In this document: piece by piece, positions 1 through 9,215 of the stretch
Numbering within the stretch: position 1 is the first letter of the stretch
How the letters are laid out: each line of letters begins with the position of its first letter
DNA from: Clarireedia homoeocarpa
Lineage: Eukaryota; Ascomycota; Leotiomycetes; Helotiales; Rutstroemiaceae
DNA length: 64,000 nt
Assembly (NCBI GenBank): GCA_001465935.1
Contig: LNKV01000038.1
Span: 8,176-72,175, forward strand
Direction: 5' to 3'
Made by a program: the position numbers and the translations under genes
Notes under the pieces: generated by a model
Databases searched by the model: none
What the model was told of the DNA's origin: nothing
What the model saw: the letters and a program-made list of their open reading frames with translations, nothing else

Positions 1-688
1 ATATTAATTTAATTATTAATTATATTAAAATCTATATTACTTTTTATTAATTAAATTAATTTTATAAATATAATTTTTTTAATATTAATAATAATATTAA
101 TAATTTAATATAATTTTTTATTAAATAATTAAAGTTATTAATTAAAGTTAATATATATATTTTTTAAAAAATATAAGTTTATATTAAATTTATTTATTAT
201 TATTTTTTATTTCGATTTTATTTATAATTTATTATTATAAAAAGTTTTCTATTATAATAATATTAATTATATAAATTTAATAAATTAATATAAAAAATTC
301 TTTTTTTATAATAATAAATTATTAGTTTTTAAATTAAAATTTTAATTAAATATTTAATTTTTTTTATATTTTATAATTAATAATTTTAATAAATAAATAT
401 TTAAAATTAAAAATTAAAAATTCTTAAGTTTTTATTATTAATTATTAATTTATTATTATAAAAAATATAAAATAAAAATAAAGTTTAATAAATAAAAATA
501 ATAAATTAAAAAAGAAAATAATTTAAATAATAAAATAAAGATAAAAGATAATTTAATATAATAAAAATAAAAGATTTAAATAAAATAATAAATATTTTAA
601 TTAATTATTTTATTTAAAAATAAAACTAATATTTAAAAAACTAAATTTAATAACTTTTTTTTATTTAAATTTATAAATCTTATTAAAA

Positions 689-764
689 TAAATATATTTT
701 ATAATATAAATAATCTAGTTTTAATATATTATAATAAATTTATTTTATAATATAAATAATCTAA
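689..764 (+). repeat. Short tandem duplication in AT island
   Basis: Two near-identical units of about 33 bp, at 689-720 and 732-764, share the core TTTTATAATATAAATAATCTA. They sit directly in front of repeat copy A. No function is apparent. Confidence 0.6.
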
Positions 765-771
765 TTCTAGT

Positions 772-965
772 TATAATAAAATTATTAATAAAAATATTAA
801 ATAATTTTAGAATATTAAATTATAGAATTAAAATTATATATAAAAAAAAGACTTTATATAAATTTAGAATTTTAAAGTTTATATAAAATAATATTTTATA
901 AAGAAATATCTTAATTAAACTAATATAATTATATATATAATTTTATATAAATTATTATATTATTT
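772..965 (+). repeat. Direct repeat copy A inside the AT island
   Basis: This segment aligns base by base, with an offset of 1881, to 2653-2845. Shared landmarks are ATTTTAGAATATTAAATTAT, a GACTTTATATAA block and TTTTATAAAGAAATAT. Where the copies differ, copy A usually has T or A and copy B has C or G, which is the transition bias expected of RIP. Copy A is therefore the more heavily mutated copy. Confidence 0.75.
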
Positions 966-2652
966 TCTTTTTTAAAAAAACTCGTTTTTAAATATTTAAA
1001 AAGAATAACTTAAAGTTAATAAAGAAAATAAATTAAAAAAAGTAAAAAAAGTTTTTATTTAAATTAATTATTTTTTAGTTTATTTATTAATCTCGATTAT
1101 ATTTAAGTCTATTATTTTAATAGCTTATTATAAATATTAATAAGACTATATATAAAAATATTAAAAATATAATAATTACTAGATTAATAAGAGAATAAAT
1201 ATAAATATAAATTAATAAAAAGAAGAGTTATTAAAGTATTATATAAAATATATAAATTCTTTAAAGTTAGTAAATTTATTTAATTAGTTATCTAATTATT
1301 ATTATATTATTTAGTTTAAGTTTAAATAAAAAATATTAATTTTCTAATTATTATTTTAACTCTTTCTATTTACTTTATATAAGATATATTAAAACTTAAT
1401 AATATAATTACTTAAAAAATTAGTATTTTAATAAATTATATAAAAGTAAATAAAAGTTTTCTTAATATAATAAGAGTTCTTATATATAAAAATAAAAGCT
1501 TTAAAAATATCTTTATAATTAAAAAAGGACTTATTAATAAAAAATAAGATTTAAACTTAAATAGAAGATTTAAAGTTTAAAAAGATATAATAGAATTTAG
1601 TAGTATTATTTCTTATAACTTTATTATTAATTTAAAGTTTAATTTTAATAATAAATAGTTAAATATTAAAGTAGAAATTATTAAATTTATTTAGATTTTA
1701 TAATTTAAATCGTTTAAATATTAAACGAAAGTAAAGAGAATAAAGAAAGATATTATTTATATAAAAAGTTTCAAGTTTTTATTTAAACTTTTTAATTTAA
1801 ATACTAAGTTATTAATAAATAACTACGAACTTAATTACGATTTTATTAATAATTAATTATTCTATTATTCTTAAAAGAAGTAATAAAAGTAATAAAATAA
1901 AATAAATAATAAATAAGAGTTTAAAAATAATATTTAAAGAGAATAACTTTTAATTGAAATTATCTAAGAATAAAGAATTTTTTATAACTTATAATAAAAT
2001 ATAAATCTAAAAAATAAAAGAATATAAGATAAGTTAAAATAAATATAAATATAAAGTTATAATTTATAAAAATAAACTAATATAATTATTTAATTTAAGA
2101 AAGAAAGAAATAGTTAAATTATATTAATAGAATTAATATATTAATAAGTAGATTAATTTATAAGTTTATATAAATTAAGAAAGTAAAGTAATTATTAATC
2201 GCGAAATATTAATATATAAAGTAACTCTAGTAAGTTTTCAAATATTAATATTATAGATATTAATTTATTTTATATAAAACTTAAAAGTTATAATTTATAT
2301 TTTTACTATACTTTGATCTACTAACTAGATCTAGTATAATTATTAATAAGATCCTTTTAAAACTTAAGAAAACTATTATTAAAAACTTTTAATTAAGTAT
2401 TTATTTTTATTATCTCTTTAATAATAATATATATAATCTATTTTAAAAACTTATAAAATTAAATATATAGATATTAATATATATATAAAGTTTATAAAAT
2501 ATTATATATTACTTAATAGTATAAAAATAAAAAAACTAATTACTTTTTAATAAAGTATTTATATATAAATTATTTTCTTAATTAAATATTTAAGAATATT
2601 ACTTTTAATAGAATAATAATATTATATATAAAATAAAGAGAGTTTAATATAA

Positions 2653-2845
2653 TATAATAAGATTACTAATAAAAATACTAAATAATTTTAGAATATTAAA
2701 TTATAAAACTAAAGCTATATATAAGAAAAGAGACTTTATATAATTTAAAACTTTAAAGTTTATATAAAGTAATATTTTATAAAGAAATATTCTAATTAGA
2801 CTAATATATTATATATACGATTTTATATAAATCGTTATACTATTT
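2653..2845 (+). repeat. Direct repeat copy B inside the AT island
   Basis: This is the partner of 772-965 in the same orientation. It keeps more C and G (for example TTACTAAT where copy A has TTATTAAT, and TATATACGATTT near 2815). It is therefore closer to the ancestral sequence and the better query for finding the parent element. A spacing of about 1.9 kb would suit terminal repeats of a short element or two tandem fragments; I cannot tell which. Confidence 0.75.
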
Positions 2846-3420
2846 AAATTATATAATATCTTTTTTCTTTATATATAATCTTAATTCTTTAATTTATTAT
2901 TTTAAAGATTATATAGTTTTATTTATAATATATTATTATATAAATAATTTTTTTATAATAAATTTTTAATTAATATTAATATAATTTATTTTAATTAATT
3001 TAATTTTTCTTAATTTAAATAAAAATAAAAGTTAAATTATATAATTTATTCTTTTATACTAATTATTATTTATTTTATAATATTTTTTTTATAATCTAGT
3101 AAATATATTAAATTAATAATATTAAATTAATAATATTAAACTGATATATATTTTAATAATCTATTTTAGATAATATATCGTTTTTATAAAAAAGCGATAT
3201 ATTAATAAAATTATATACTTATTTATATAAAACAAGGTTATTTAACGTAAAAAAATAAGGGGAGAACTCGCTATTATTTAAACCCTCCGAACAAATCAAA
3301 CACTAATATAAAATAACCTACTATGCTCTGACCTCTTCCCTGGTTACTCTGTGTGATTTCAACGATGTGCCTTTATTGTACTCGCATCTTACAGATGACT
3401 AACATCGTTACTAGAGTCTA

Positions 3421-4412
3421 CTAGTCTCGTTCAGTGTGCCCAGAGAACCCAGGTAACTCCGCGGCAACTGGCTCTGTAGCCTGTAGCTCTGCAATTAAAC
3501 CTATTGATAATCCCTCCATTTCATGAGGATTATTCAGCGGTAAGCAGTCTGAATGTAATTGAGCTTTCTCATGCCCTGCATCTTCATCTTTATTAGTCGC
3601 GATGCGTCTCCTCCAGGTTTCGAGCCCATGTGATTTCGAGTATCTTCGAAGCACCAAAAAGCAGAAGCCAAGAACTATCAGGCTGCAAGTGGAAGCCAAA
3701 ATACCTGCCATCAATGCCACTTTATGAGACGAAGATTTGGATTGTATAATCGAAGGCACAGTGGATGATGCTAGATTGAGTCGTCAGCTAGCCTTGGGTG
3801 TTCCAACTAATAGGAGAGCTTACTCGGCTGATATCGTAGAGGTATCACCTCTGTAAAGGTATAGGTTATCGTGCTTCCATTGAAAAGGGAGATCGATTCG
3901 ATATGCATGGTTGTGATGGTACTGTACGCTGACCCGTAATCAGAGGATGACGTAGAGGATAAAATACCGGTGGTGATGATCGGTAGTGAAGATATAGATA
4001 TGTCTACTGTGCTTGTTGCTGGTGTGGTACTATTTGAAGAGGTAAAAGTAGGTAAAGAGCTCGAAGTAGCTAAAGAACTCGCAACAGGTAAAGAGATTGA
4101 AGGAAGTGAAGACGCGCAATATTCAACAAATACCCCGAATTGTGGGTATATGTACATCGACTGTGAAGCTGTAACATTTGCGCTATTGGCGACAATACAT
4201 GCCTGGCAGGAACTGTAATCGCTTGTGAACGGCGACCCAGCTGCACACAACTCTGGTGTCTTCCCGATCTTCTGTGCATCAATATATGCACTATCTATAG
4301 CAGGGTTAGCTCTAGCACTTTTTGGGAAACGGAAATGGTCGTTCGTACTGCAAATCGCGTAGCATGTAGCTGGAGCTACAGACCCGTCCATTTTGCAAGA
4401 AATCTCAAGCAA
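3421..4412 (-). CDS. Cys-rich, Ser/Thr-rich membrane glycoprotein (3' part; 5' exons unresolved)
   Basis: Two exons are clear on the minus strand: 4412-3824 and 3770-3421, joined across a 53-nt intron (3823-3771; GTAAGC donor, CTGAC branch, CTAG acceptor, phase 1). Together they give about 312 residues. The N-terminal half is a Cys-containing ectodomain (motifs TCYAICS and CQACIVANS). It is followed by a long Ser/Thr-rich stalk with many N-T-T/N-S-T sites, one membrane helix (ALMAGILASTCSLIVLGFCF) and a short basic cytoplasmic tail. The block at 4412 begins with TTG directly after a good acceptor (CTTTTCACAG), so it is an internal exon. The signal peptide should lie on an upstream exon between 4413 and about 5000 that I could not assign. 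The overall pattern matches predicted GPI-like or membrane glycoproteins common in leotiomycetes. No enzymatic motif is seen. Confidence 0.6.
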
Positions 4413-5133
4413 CTGTGAAAAGAATGAAAGAAACTCTTATAAAGCATATACAAGGCCCACCATATAAGACGAGTCTCAGTCTTACTCCAGGCCCCCAATA
4501 TACCCATTGAGTTCACCAGAAATTGCAACTGACACAACGTTGTATGGTTACATTCGATGTGCAGAATCAATAATTCGAGATGACATCCACCAATAGTGGT
4601 TTGATGCGAAATCTGTGGTTTGGACACTAGCCAATTATTGGGTTTGACAGTCTGCGCCTACTTGAGAAGATATGCTCGAGAAGGCTCTGGAGTCATTCCT
4701 GCGGTCACTTAATATCAACCGAGCCTGTGAAAATCCAAAAGTGACGCCACTCCCGGAGAATCGGCAATTTCGGCTGATATTTGGTTTCACAAAGCCCCAC
4801 GGGGGCTGGCAAGCCTTCATCCTAGCGAAGTAGATCCGAGCTTCAGACGTAGGTACTCATAAGATAGATATAAATATAAATTTGGACCAATACTCGCTTT
4901 ACCATTAACATTCGCAATTTTGCACGTTTGCATGAGATGATGATATCATACGTTGTCATAATTTGACTGGTCATAGGCTCTGTTCCAACCACCCAGTTCT
5001 TGTGGGAGGTTTTCTGGGCCACAAATACAACTAAAATGAGTTGAGCATGTTATATATATTTGACAACTAATGCACACACACCCTCACATGACTCCTTACC
5101 GCCACCTCTTAGACCTTCCAGAGGAATCAACAT
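4413..5133. other. Intergenic; probably holds 5' exon(s) of the glycoprotein gene
   Basis: No complete gene is visible. A minus-strand stretch at 4820-4635 starts with ATG and stays open, and acceptor-like sites occur near 4720 and 4413. It could contribute an exon, but its protein lacks a signal peptide and I could not join it in phase to the exon at 4412. The metalloprotease gene ends at 5134. Confidence 0.4.
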
Positions 5134-6190
5134 TTAAGCACGATAAGTACTATACATACTGGCCATTCGGGTTGCTTGACCAGCTGTAAATTCGGTCATG
5201 CATGAACTGATTTATTAGTTAACATTGGCCTTTTGGATTAGATCAGAACTGCTTACTCATAACTGTAATCCATGTAGTTGTGAATAGGGTCGACGCCGGC
5301 AGAAGTGCATGTATCACGACCAGTTGGGCAGCCTGAAGCAGCAGAAGCTTCAGCCGGAGTATCACTGACAGAGTCGCCAGTGCCAGAGCAACCGCCTTGG
5401 AAAGTATGAAGAAGACCAAACCAATGGCCGACTTCGTGGGTGGCTGATTTGCCTTCGTTATAGTTGGTCTCTGATCCACCAGGAACTGTCGAGTATAGAA
5501 TAGTGCAGCCATCATAGTAGAAATCGTTTGATCCTGACGTGGCAGTTGTCGGGAAGTAGCAGTAGCCAAGAATTCCGTCTCCAAGAGAATATTGGAAGTA
5601 GACATTCAGATCAGCGTATGTACCCTTGCGAAGAGCTTTCTTCATGGTGAGTTCAGCTCCATCGCTTGCCCATGCGCTGTTCACGGTGTAGTCAGTGCTA
5701 ACAAGGTTGAATTGAATGCCATAGGCGGCGTAGTCTTCATTCATGACCGCGATCTGGTTGCTGAGCTGCGTTGATGTAACGTATCCACCTGAGAGAGATG
5801 AAGATTTTGCGACCACATGAACTAGAGTATTGAAACATTAGACTTGATTATAAGATAGAGACGAAGAACTGATGTTAAATAATTACAAAATGTGCTGCTC
5901 AGGTCCATAAACCTGCTACAAGGCGTTAGGATGTGTATAGGGTCTTGACTATGCTTACAGTAGGTATTAACTGTTAGTGTTGCGGCGGCGGCTATCGTTG
6001 AGGGACTCTTCAACTCCTTCGTGATGTTCTGCTCCGCGAGATGCATCTCGGCAGCGATATTCAAAAATTCCTCGGTTGGTGCAGTGGCGCAACCCCTGAC
6101 CGAAGCAGCCTCGCGTGGCGCTGTCACTCCACCCATTGCTAGGGGAATGATAGCCGCAAGGCCAGCATAGAGAACAGCAAAACGGGCCAT
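5134..6190 (-). CDS. Secreted zinc metalloprotease, M43 (pappalysin-like, MEP1 type)
   Basis: Three exons: 6190-5959, 5821-5257 and 5206-5134 (introns of 137 and 50 nt), giving 289 residues. A hydrophobic signal peptide (FAVLYAGLAAIIPLAMGG) opens the protein and a short propeptide-like segment follows. The metzincin zinc site HEVGHWFGLLH is at about residues 206-216 (ligands H206, H210, H216; catalytic E207), with the Met-turn NYMDYS at about 260. The last exon supplies the conserved ending SCMTEFTAGQ. Without splicing the second intron, the protein would stop just after the Met-turn. Length and motif order match fungal extracellular metalloproteases of family M43B, which degrade host or environmental protein. 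The gene lies 1.9 kb from the AT island. Function is inferred from the family. Confidence 0.9.
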
Positions 6191-6956
6191 TGTGCAATAT
6201 TTAATTGAGAGCGAATGACGAGGCGGATGATATAGAAAATGTTTGTGAGCGGATGGTGTAAGATAATTGCTGGAGGAATGGGAATATTTTATAAGCCGCT
6301 GGCTTCAAATCCTGGTCTCTAAAATATACCGGTGGCGGCAGCTCCATTCGTATCTTTGCAAACAACAATGAAAAATGAGCCCGCAGTTATCTTTAACCGC
6401 AGAGTTGTCAGGGTCCCTCAAGGGGAAGAAAATGCCGAATCAAGTAGGTATGAATCTTCCTGCCTTGTCCTCGCCCGACAGTGGCTGTCGAATAGAAGAA
6501 CACATAACGACGATTCGATAGAGATTGATAGCCAAGCATCAGAAATATGCATACCAAGAGGACCAAGAGGACCCAAGCTTTATAGATGGAAGGAGACTCA
6601 AGAGTAGATTGGGTTGTGAAATATTCTGATAAGAAGGATGATAATGTGATCAAACGGCTATTATCTGGAGAGATTCCATTTGTAGTCGTCGTAAGCGGGC
6701 ATATGCTGATCATAATATCTCCTTCCCAAATGGCGCCTTAGCTTTTGATTTGAAAATTGATCCAGTCAGAAGCAATGAAGCAACTCTTGGCAGTAGTACA
6801 CGACCAGAATAGTTCCCAAGTGCCGATAAACGAATCTACTGTCCTTCCTAAAATAAGCATTCCACAATTAGCCGAATTTTTTAACCACATCTGTACAGTA
6901 TCTGAATATTGCGGGTGATGCGTAATTGCATTTGCTGTATGTATGTATGAAAGTAA
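6191..6956. other. Intergenic region
   Basis: This is the upstream region of the metalloprotease and the 3' flank of the membrane protein that ends at 6957. A minus-strand ORF at 6713-6408 begins with ATG and has one hydrophobic stretch (AWVLLVLLVCIFLMLG). It has no recognisable domain or convincing splice partners, so I do not call it a gene. Confidence 0.4.
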
Positions 6957-8303
6957 TTAACATTTCGGTTCCTCCGAATCAAAGGCTCTCTTCTCCCGAT
7001 TCATGACAACCTGTACACAATAATATGACACCGATGCCCAGATTAGTAGATAGGCAAATAAAATGCCCAATGAGAGCCCAAAAGCATAGTGGAATTCAAG
7101 CGTCCAGATCACCGCCGACACGCAACCGAGATAGACGAGAACACCAAGGATCCACCAAACTGTCAACACCAGAAACATACGCCGGAAACCTTTCGATGAA
7201 TCATATCGCGCGTTGTATCTTCGCCGAAACTCTCGGTCCTGCAGCCCATCTACCGCAATGAAATCTTCGGCTGCGTAGTATATGAATGGTCGCATCCGGG
7301 TTCCCCGAGGTTGAGAATCGATACCGATCGGGAGTTTGAAAGGAATGAGTGTGATAACCATTACGATACCAAGAAAGCCCATAAGAAAACCAGGTGCGTA
7401 AAGGTAAAGCTGGGGTATTTCGAGGCTGCCGCCAACTACGAATGGTATCAGTGCGCATATCATGGAGACGCCATAAACCCAGGATGTAGCATCAAGTTCC
7501 CATTTTGAGCGAGATATGAGCGGGGCGCACTGTTCGTAATCTCGAATGAGACGCATCACTCGCACAACTAGAACGTAAAGTTCACCGGCACCAAAAGCTA
7601 TGATCGCATAGCCGAGAATTTCCTCGTCGTACTCCGGCTTGATAAGTGGACACGGTTCGTTTCTATTATCATAGACCTGGCAATCTTTCGCCCATCGAGC
7701 CCGATGCTTATCAAACCACACATAATATATTATACATGGCACCACGATGTCGAATAACAATATGATAGGAGGACCTATTGTAATAGAGAGATGGTCGGTG
7801 GGCTTGGGATTCTTCTGCGCGAGCTTTTCGTATGGTGGTGGAGATGGTAGTGAGGTTGGAATGATACCACTCGAGTTATGGACAGAACTGGTCTCGTTTG
7901 ATCCCGAAGAGCTGGAATCTCCGCTTGAACTAGAGGAACTAGAGGAACTAGAGGAACTTGACTCTTCATCCGAGGGAGAAGTAGATGTATCGCTGCTGGT
8001 GTTGGAGTGGGATTCGTCTTTTTCTGTATTAGCAAGTGGCTGTTCTGGAGTGCTGCTTTCTTGCGCAGGTATTCCAGTACTACGGAGATGGTTGTTTTCG
8101 CTGCTGGGGGCTTGAATGGGAACAGTTTTGCTAGGATCTGCCTCTGCACCCTCTTCAGTAATAACTGAATCGATTATGTTTGTGCGTTGTGCTGCGATGC
8201 CATTACCAGGCTGTGGAACACTATGAATTTGGTTCATATTCGTTGCCACGGGCGGTTGATCATCTAGACTCTCGATACTGGCATGTCGTGGTTCAGAAGA
8301 CAT
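6957..8303 (-). CDS. Six-TM membrane protein with Ser-rich N-terminal tail (unknown function)
   Basis: A single exon of 448 residues. The open frame extends further upstream, but only from a GTG; the first in-frame ATG is at 8303 and I take that as the start. Residues 1-150 are disordered, with a polyserine run encoded by a 9-bp repeat (GAACTAGAG on the plus strand, about 7926-7957). The C-terminal two thirds carry about six hydrophobic helices, beginning with PPIILLFDIVVPCIIYYVWF, separated by short loops and ending with a basic tail. I recognise no named family; it resembles uncharacterised integral membrane proteins of leotiomycetes. No transport signature is visible. Confidence 0.75.
   Translation of the reverse strand: MSSEPRHASIESLDDQPPVATNMNQIHSVPQPGNGIAAQRTNIIDSVITEEGAEADPSKTVPIQAPSSENNHLRSTGIPAQESSTPEQPLANTEKDESHSNTSSDTSTSPSDEESSSSSSSSSSSSSGDSSSSGSNETSSVHNSSGIIPTSLPSPPPYEKLAQKNPKPTDHLSITIGPPIILLFDIVVPCIIYYVWFDKHRARWAKDCQVYDNRNEPCPLIKPEYDEEILGYAIIAFGAGELYVLVVRVMRLIRDYEQCAPLISRSKWELDATSWVYGVSMICALIPFVVGGSLEIPQLYLYAPGFLMGFLGIVMVITLIPFKLPIGIDSQPRGTRMRPFIYYAAEDFIAVDGLQDREFRRRYNARYDSSKGFRRMFLVLTVWWILGVLVYLGCVSAVIWTLEFHYAFGLSLGILFAYLLIWASVSYYCVQVVMNREKRAFDSEEPKC
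7926..7957. repeat. 9-bp coding repeat (polyserine tract)
   Basis: About three and a half units of GAACTAGAG lie within the 6957-8303 gene and encode part of its serine run on the minus strand. Such tracts vary in length by slippage. Confidence 0.7.
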
Positions 8304-9215
8304 AAGTGTGTTGTTGAAAGCAAAAACAGTTGAAGTTTGCGGCAGCACATCTCAGCGATGGATTGAATGGAGAAGTACTTCTATAATCTGGTTTTTCATT
8401 ATTCCTAGTGTGGGCAAGGCGCTGGAACCGCCCAATGTCTGTTTCACGTGGACCAAGGGGTTCAACGACCTAGAGAGACAGTGCTCTTGTGATGTTTCAT
8501 CATTTGGAAGGAATATGGTACGTGGCTTAGAAAAGGCAACCAGCCGACCTAGCCTCAAATAATCAGCTTTTGGGTGATCTTGGGCTAGTTTATGGAAAAT
8601 CCAGCAGGGCGTTAACCGAGTAATAACCCAGAGCTATCAACAGTACTGATTCTGAGGAATTTCCAGATCAATAAATTGCACGGTCGATAAAGATCCATAG
8701 CGACAGAGTTCATTGCCATGAGTAGAGGACTCTTCAATCGCGGTCCATGCTGTAGTCAATAGTCAGGTAGATAATCACTGGATTGAGTTGTGATACAGCC
8801 GATGTTTCCGCCAATGGTTCCATAGAATTGTCCATTTTATTAAGTACTGCACTACGCAAGGCAAATGCGCACTGACTGGCTAGTCCAAGAACCAAGTCTA
8901 AGCTGTGTTTTATGTGGCACTTTATACTTTTATTGGTCAGTCTGGTAAACATCGAAAAGAAGCGGCGTGTTATTGTTCCTGCCGGCGGTGGGATCGAAGC
9001 CAAACAGGACCGAGGCGTGGAACACGACTCATGAGGCCATACTTATGCCTCAAAACGAAGGCTACTGCGGTAGCTTCCACATTTTGGATGTGTGGCTCAA
9101 CTTTAGATTGCCTCCATAGTACACGATTAGGGACCATGGAAGTAAACTGTGGTCCTTGCATAGCGTTAGCTAGAGATAGTTGGCTAGGGCGCTAGCTTCA
9201 ACACCCAAGCAAAAA
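8304..9215. other. Intergenic between TFC4 and the six-TM gene
   Basis: Both flanking genes are on the minus strand, so this stretch contains the 3' UTR of TFC4 and the promoter of the 8303 gene. Short ORFs occur on both strands, but none has a domain or a splice-consistent extension. Confidence 0.5.

Larger units (their letters stand above)
1..3235. repeat. AT-rich RIP-type degraded repeat island
   Basis: This block consists almost entirely of A and T, with very few C or G and no open reading frame of useful length on either strand. The composition changes sharply near 3235, where normal genic DNA begins. Such islands are the known outcome of repeat-induced point mutation (C-to-T changes on both strands of duplicated DNA) in Pezizomycotina. 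Internal duplications are still visible: an imperfect direct repeat of about 190 bp (772-965 and 2653-2845), and a roughly 33 bp tandem duplication at 689-720 and 732-764. The original element cannot be identified by eye; a transposon is the inference. The left edge runs off the window. Confidence 0.85.

Noticed and set aside
3970..4218. Plus-strand ORF of 82 residues rich in Glu/Lys/Val
   Set aside because: It is the antisense of the Ser/Thr-rich stalk of the glycoprotein gene.
6240..6325. tRNA-like T-arm (GCTTCAAATCC)
   Set aside because: No matching acceptor stem, D-arm or anticodon arm could be folded upstream.
6408..6713. Minus-strand 101-residue ORF with one hydrophobic segment
   Set aside because: It starts with ATG but has no domain, no splice partners and no support beyond one hydrophobic run.
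7747..8115. Plus-strand 122-residue Leu/Glu-rich ORF
   Set aside because: It is the reverse strand of the polyserine region in the 6957-8303 gene.
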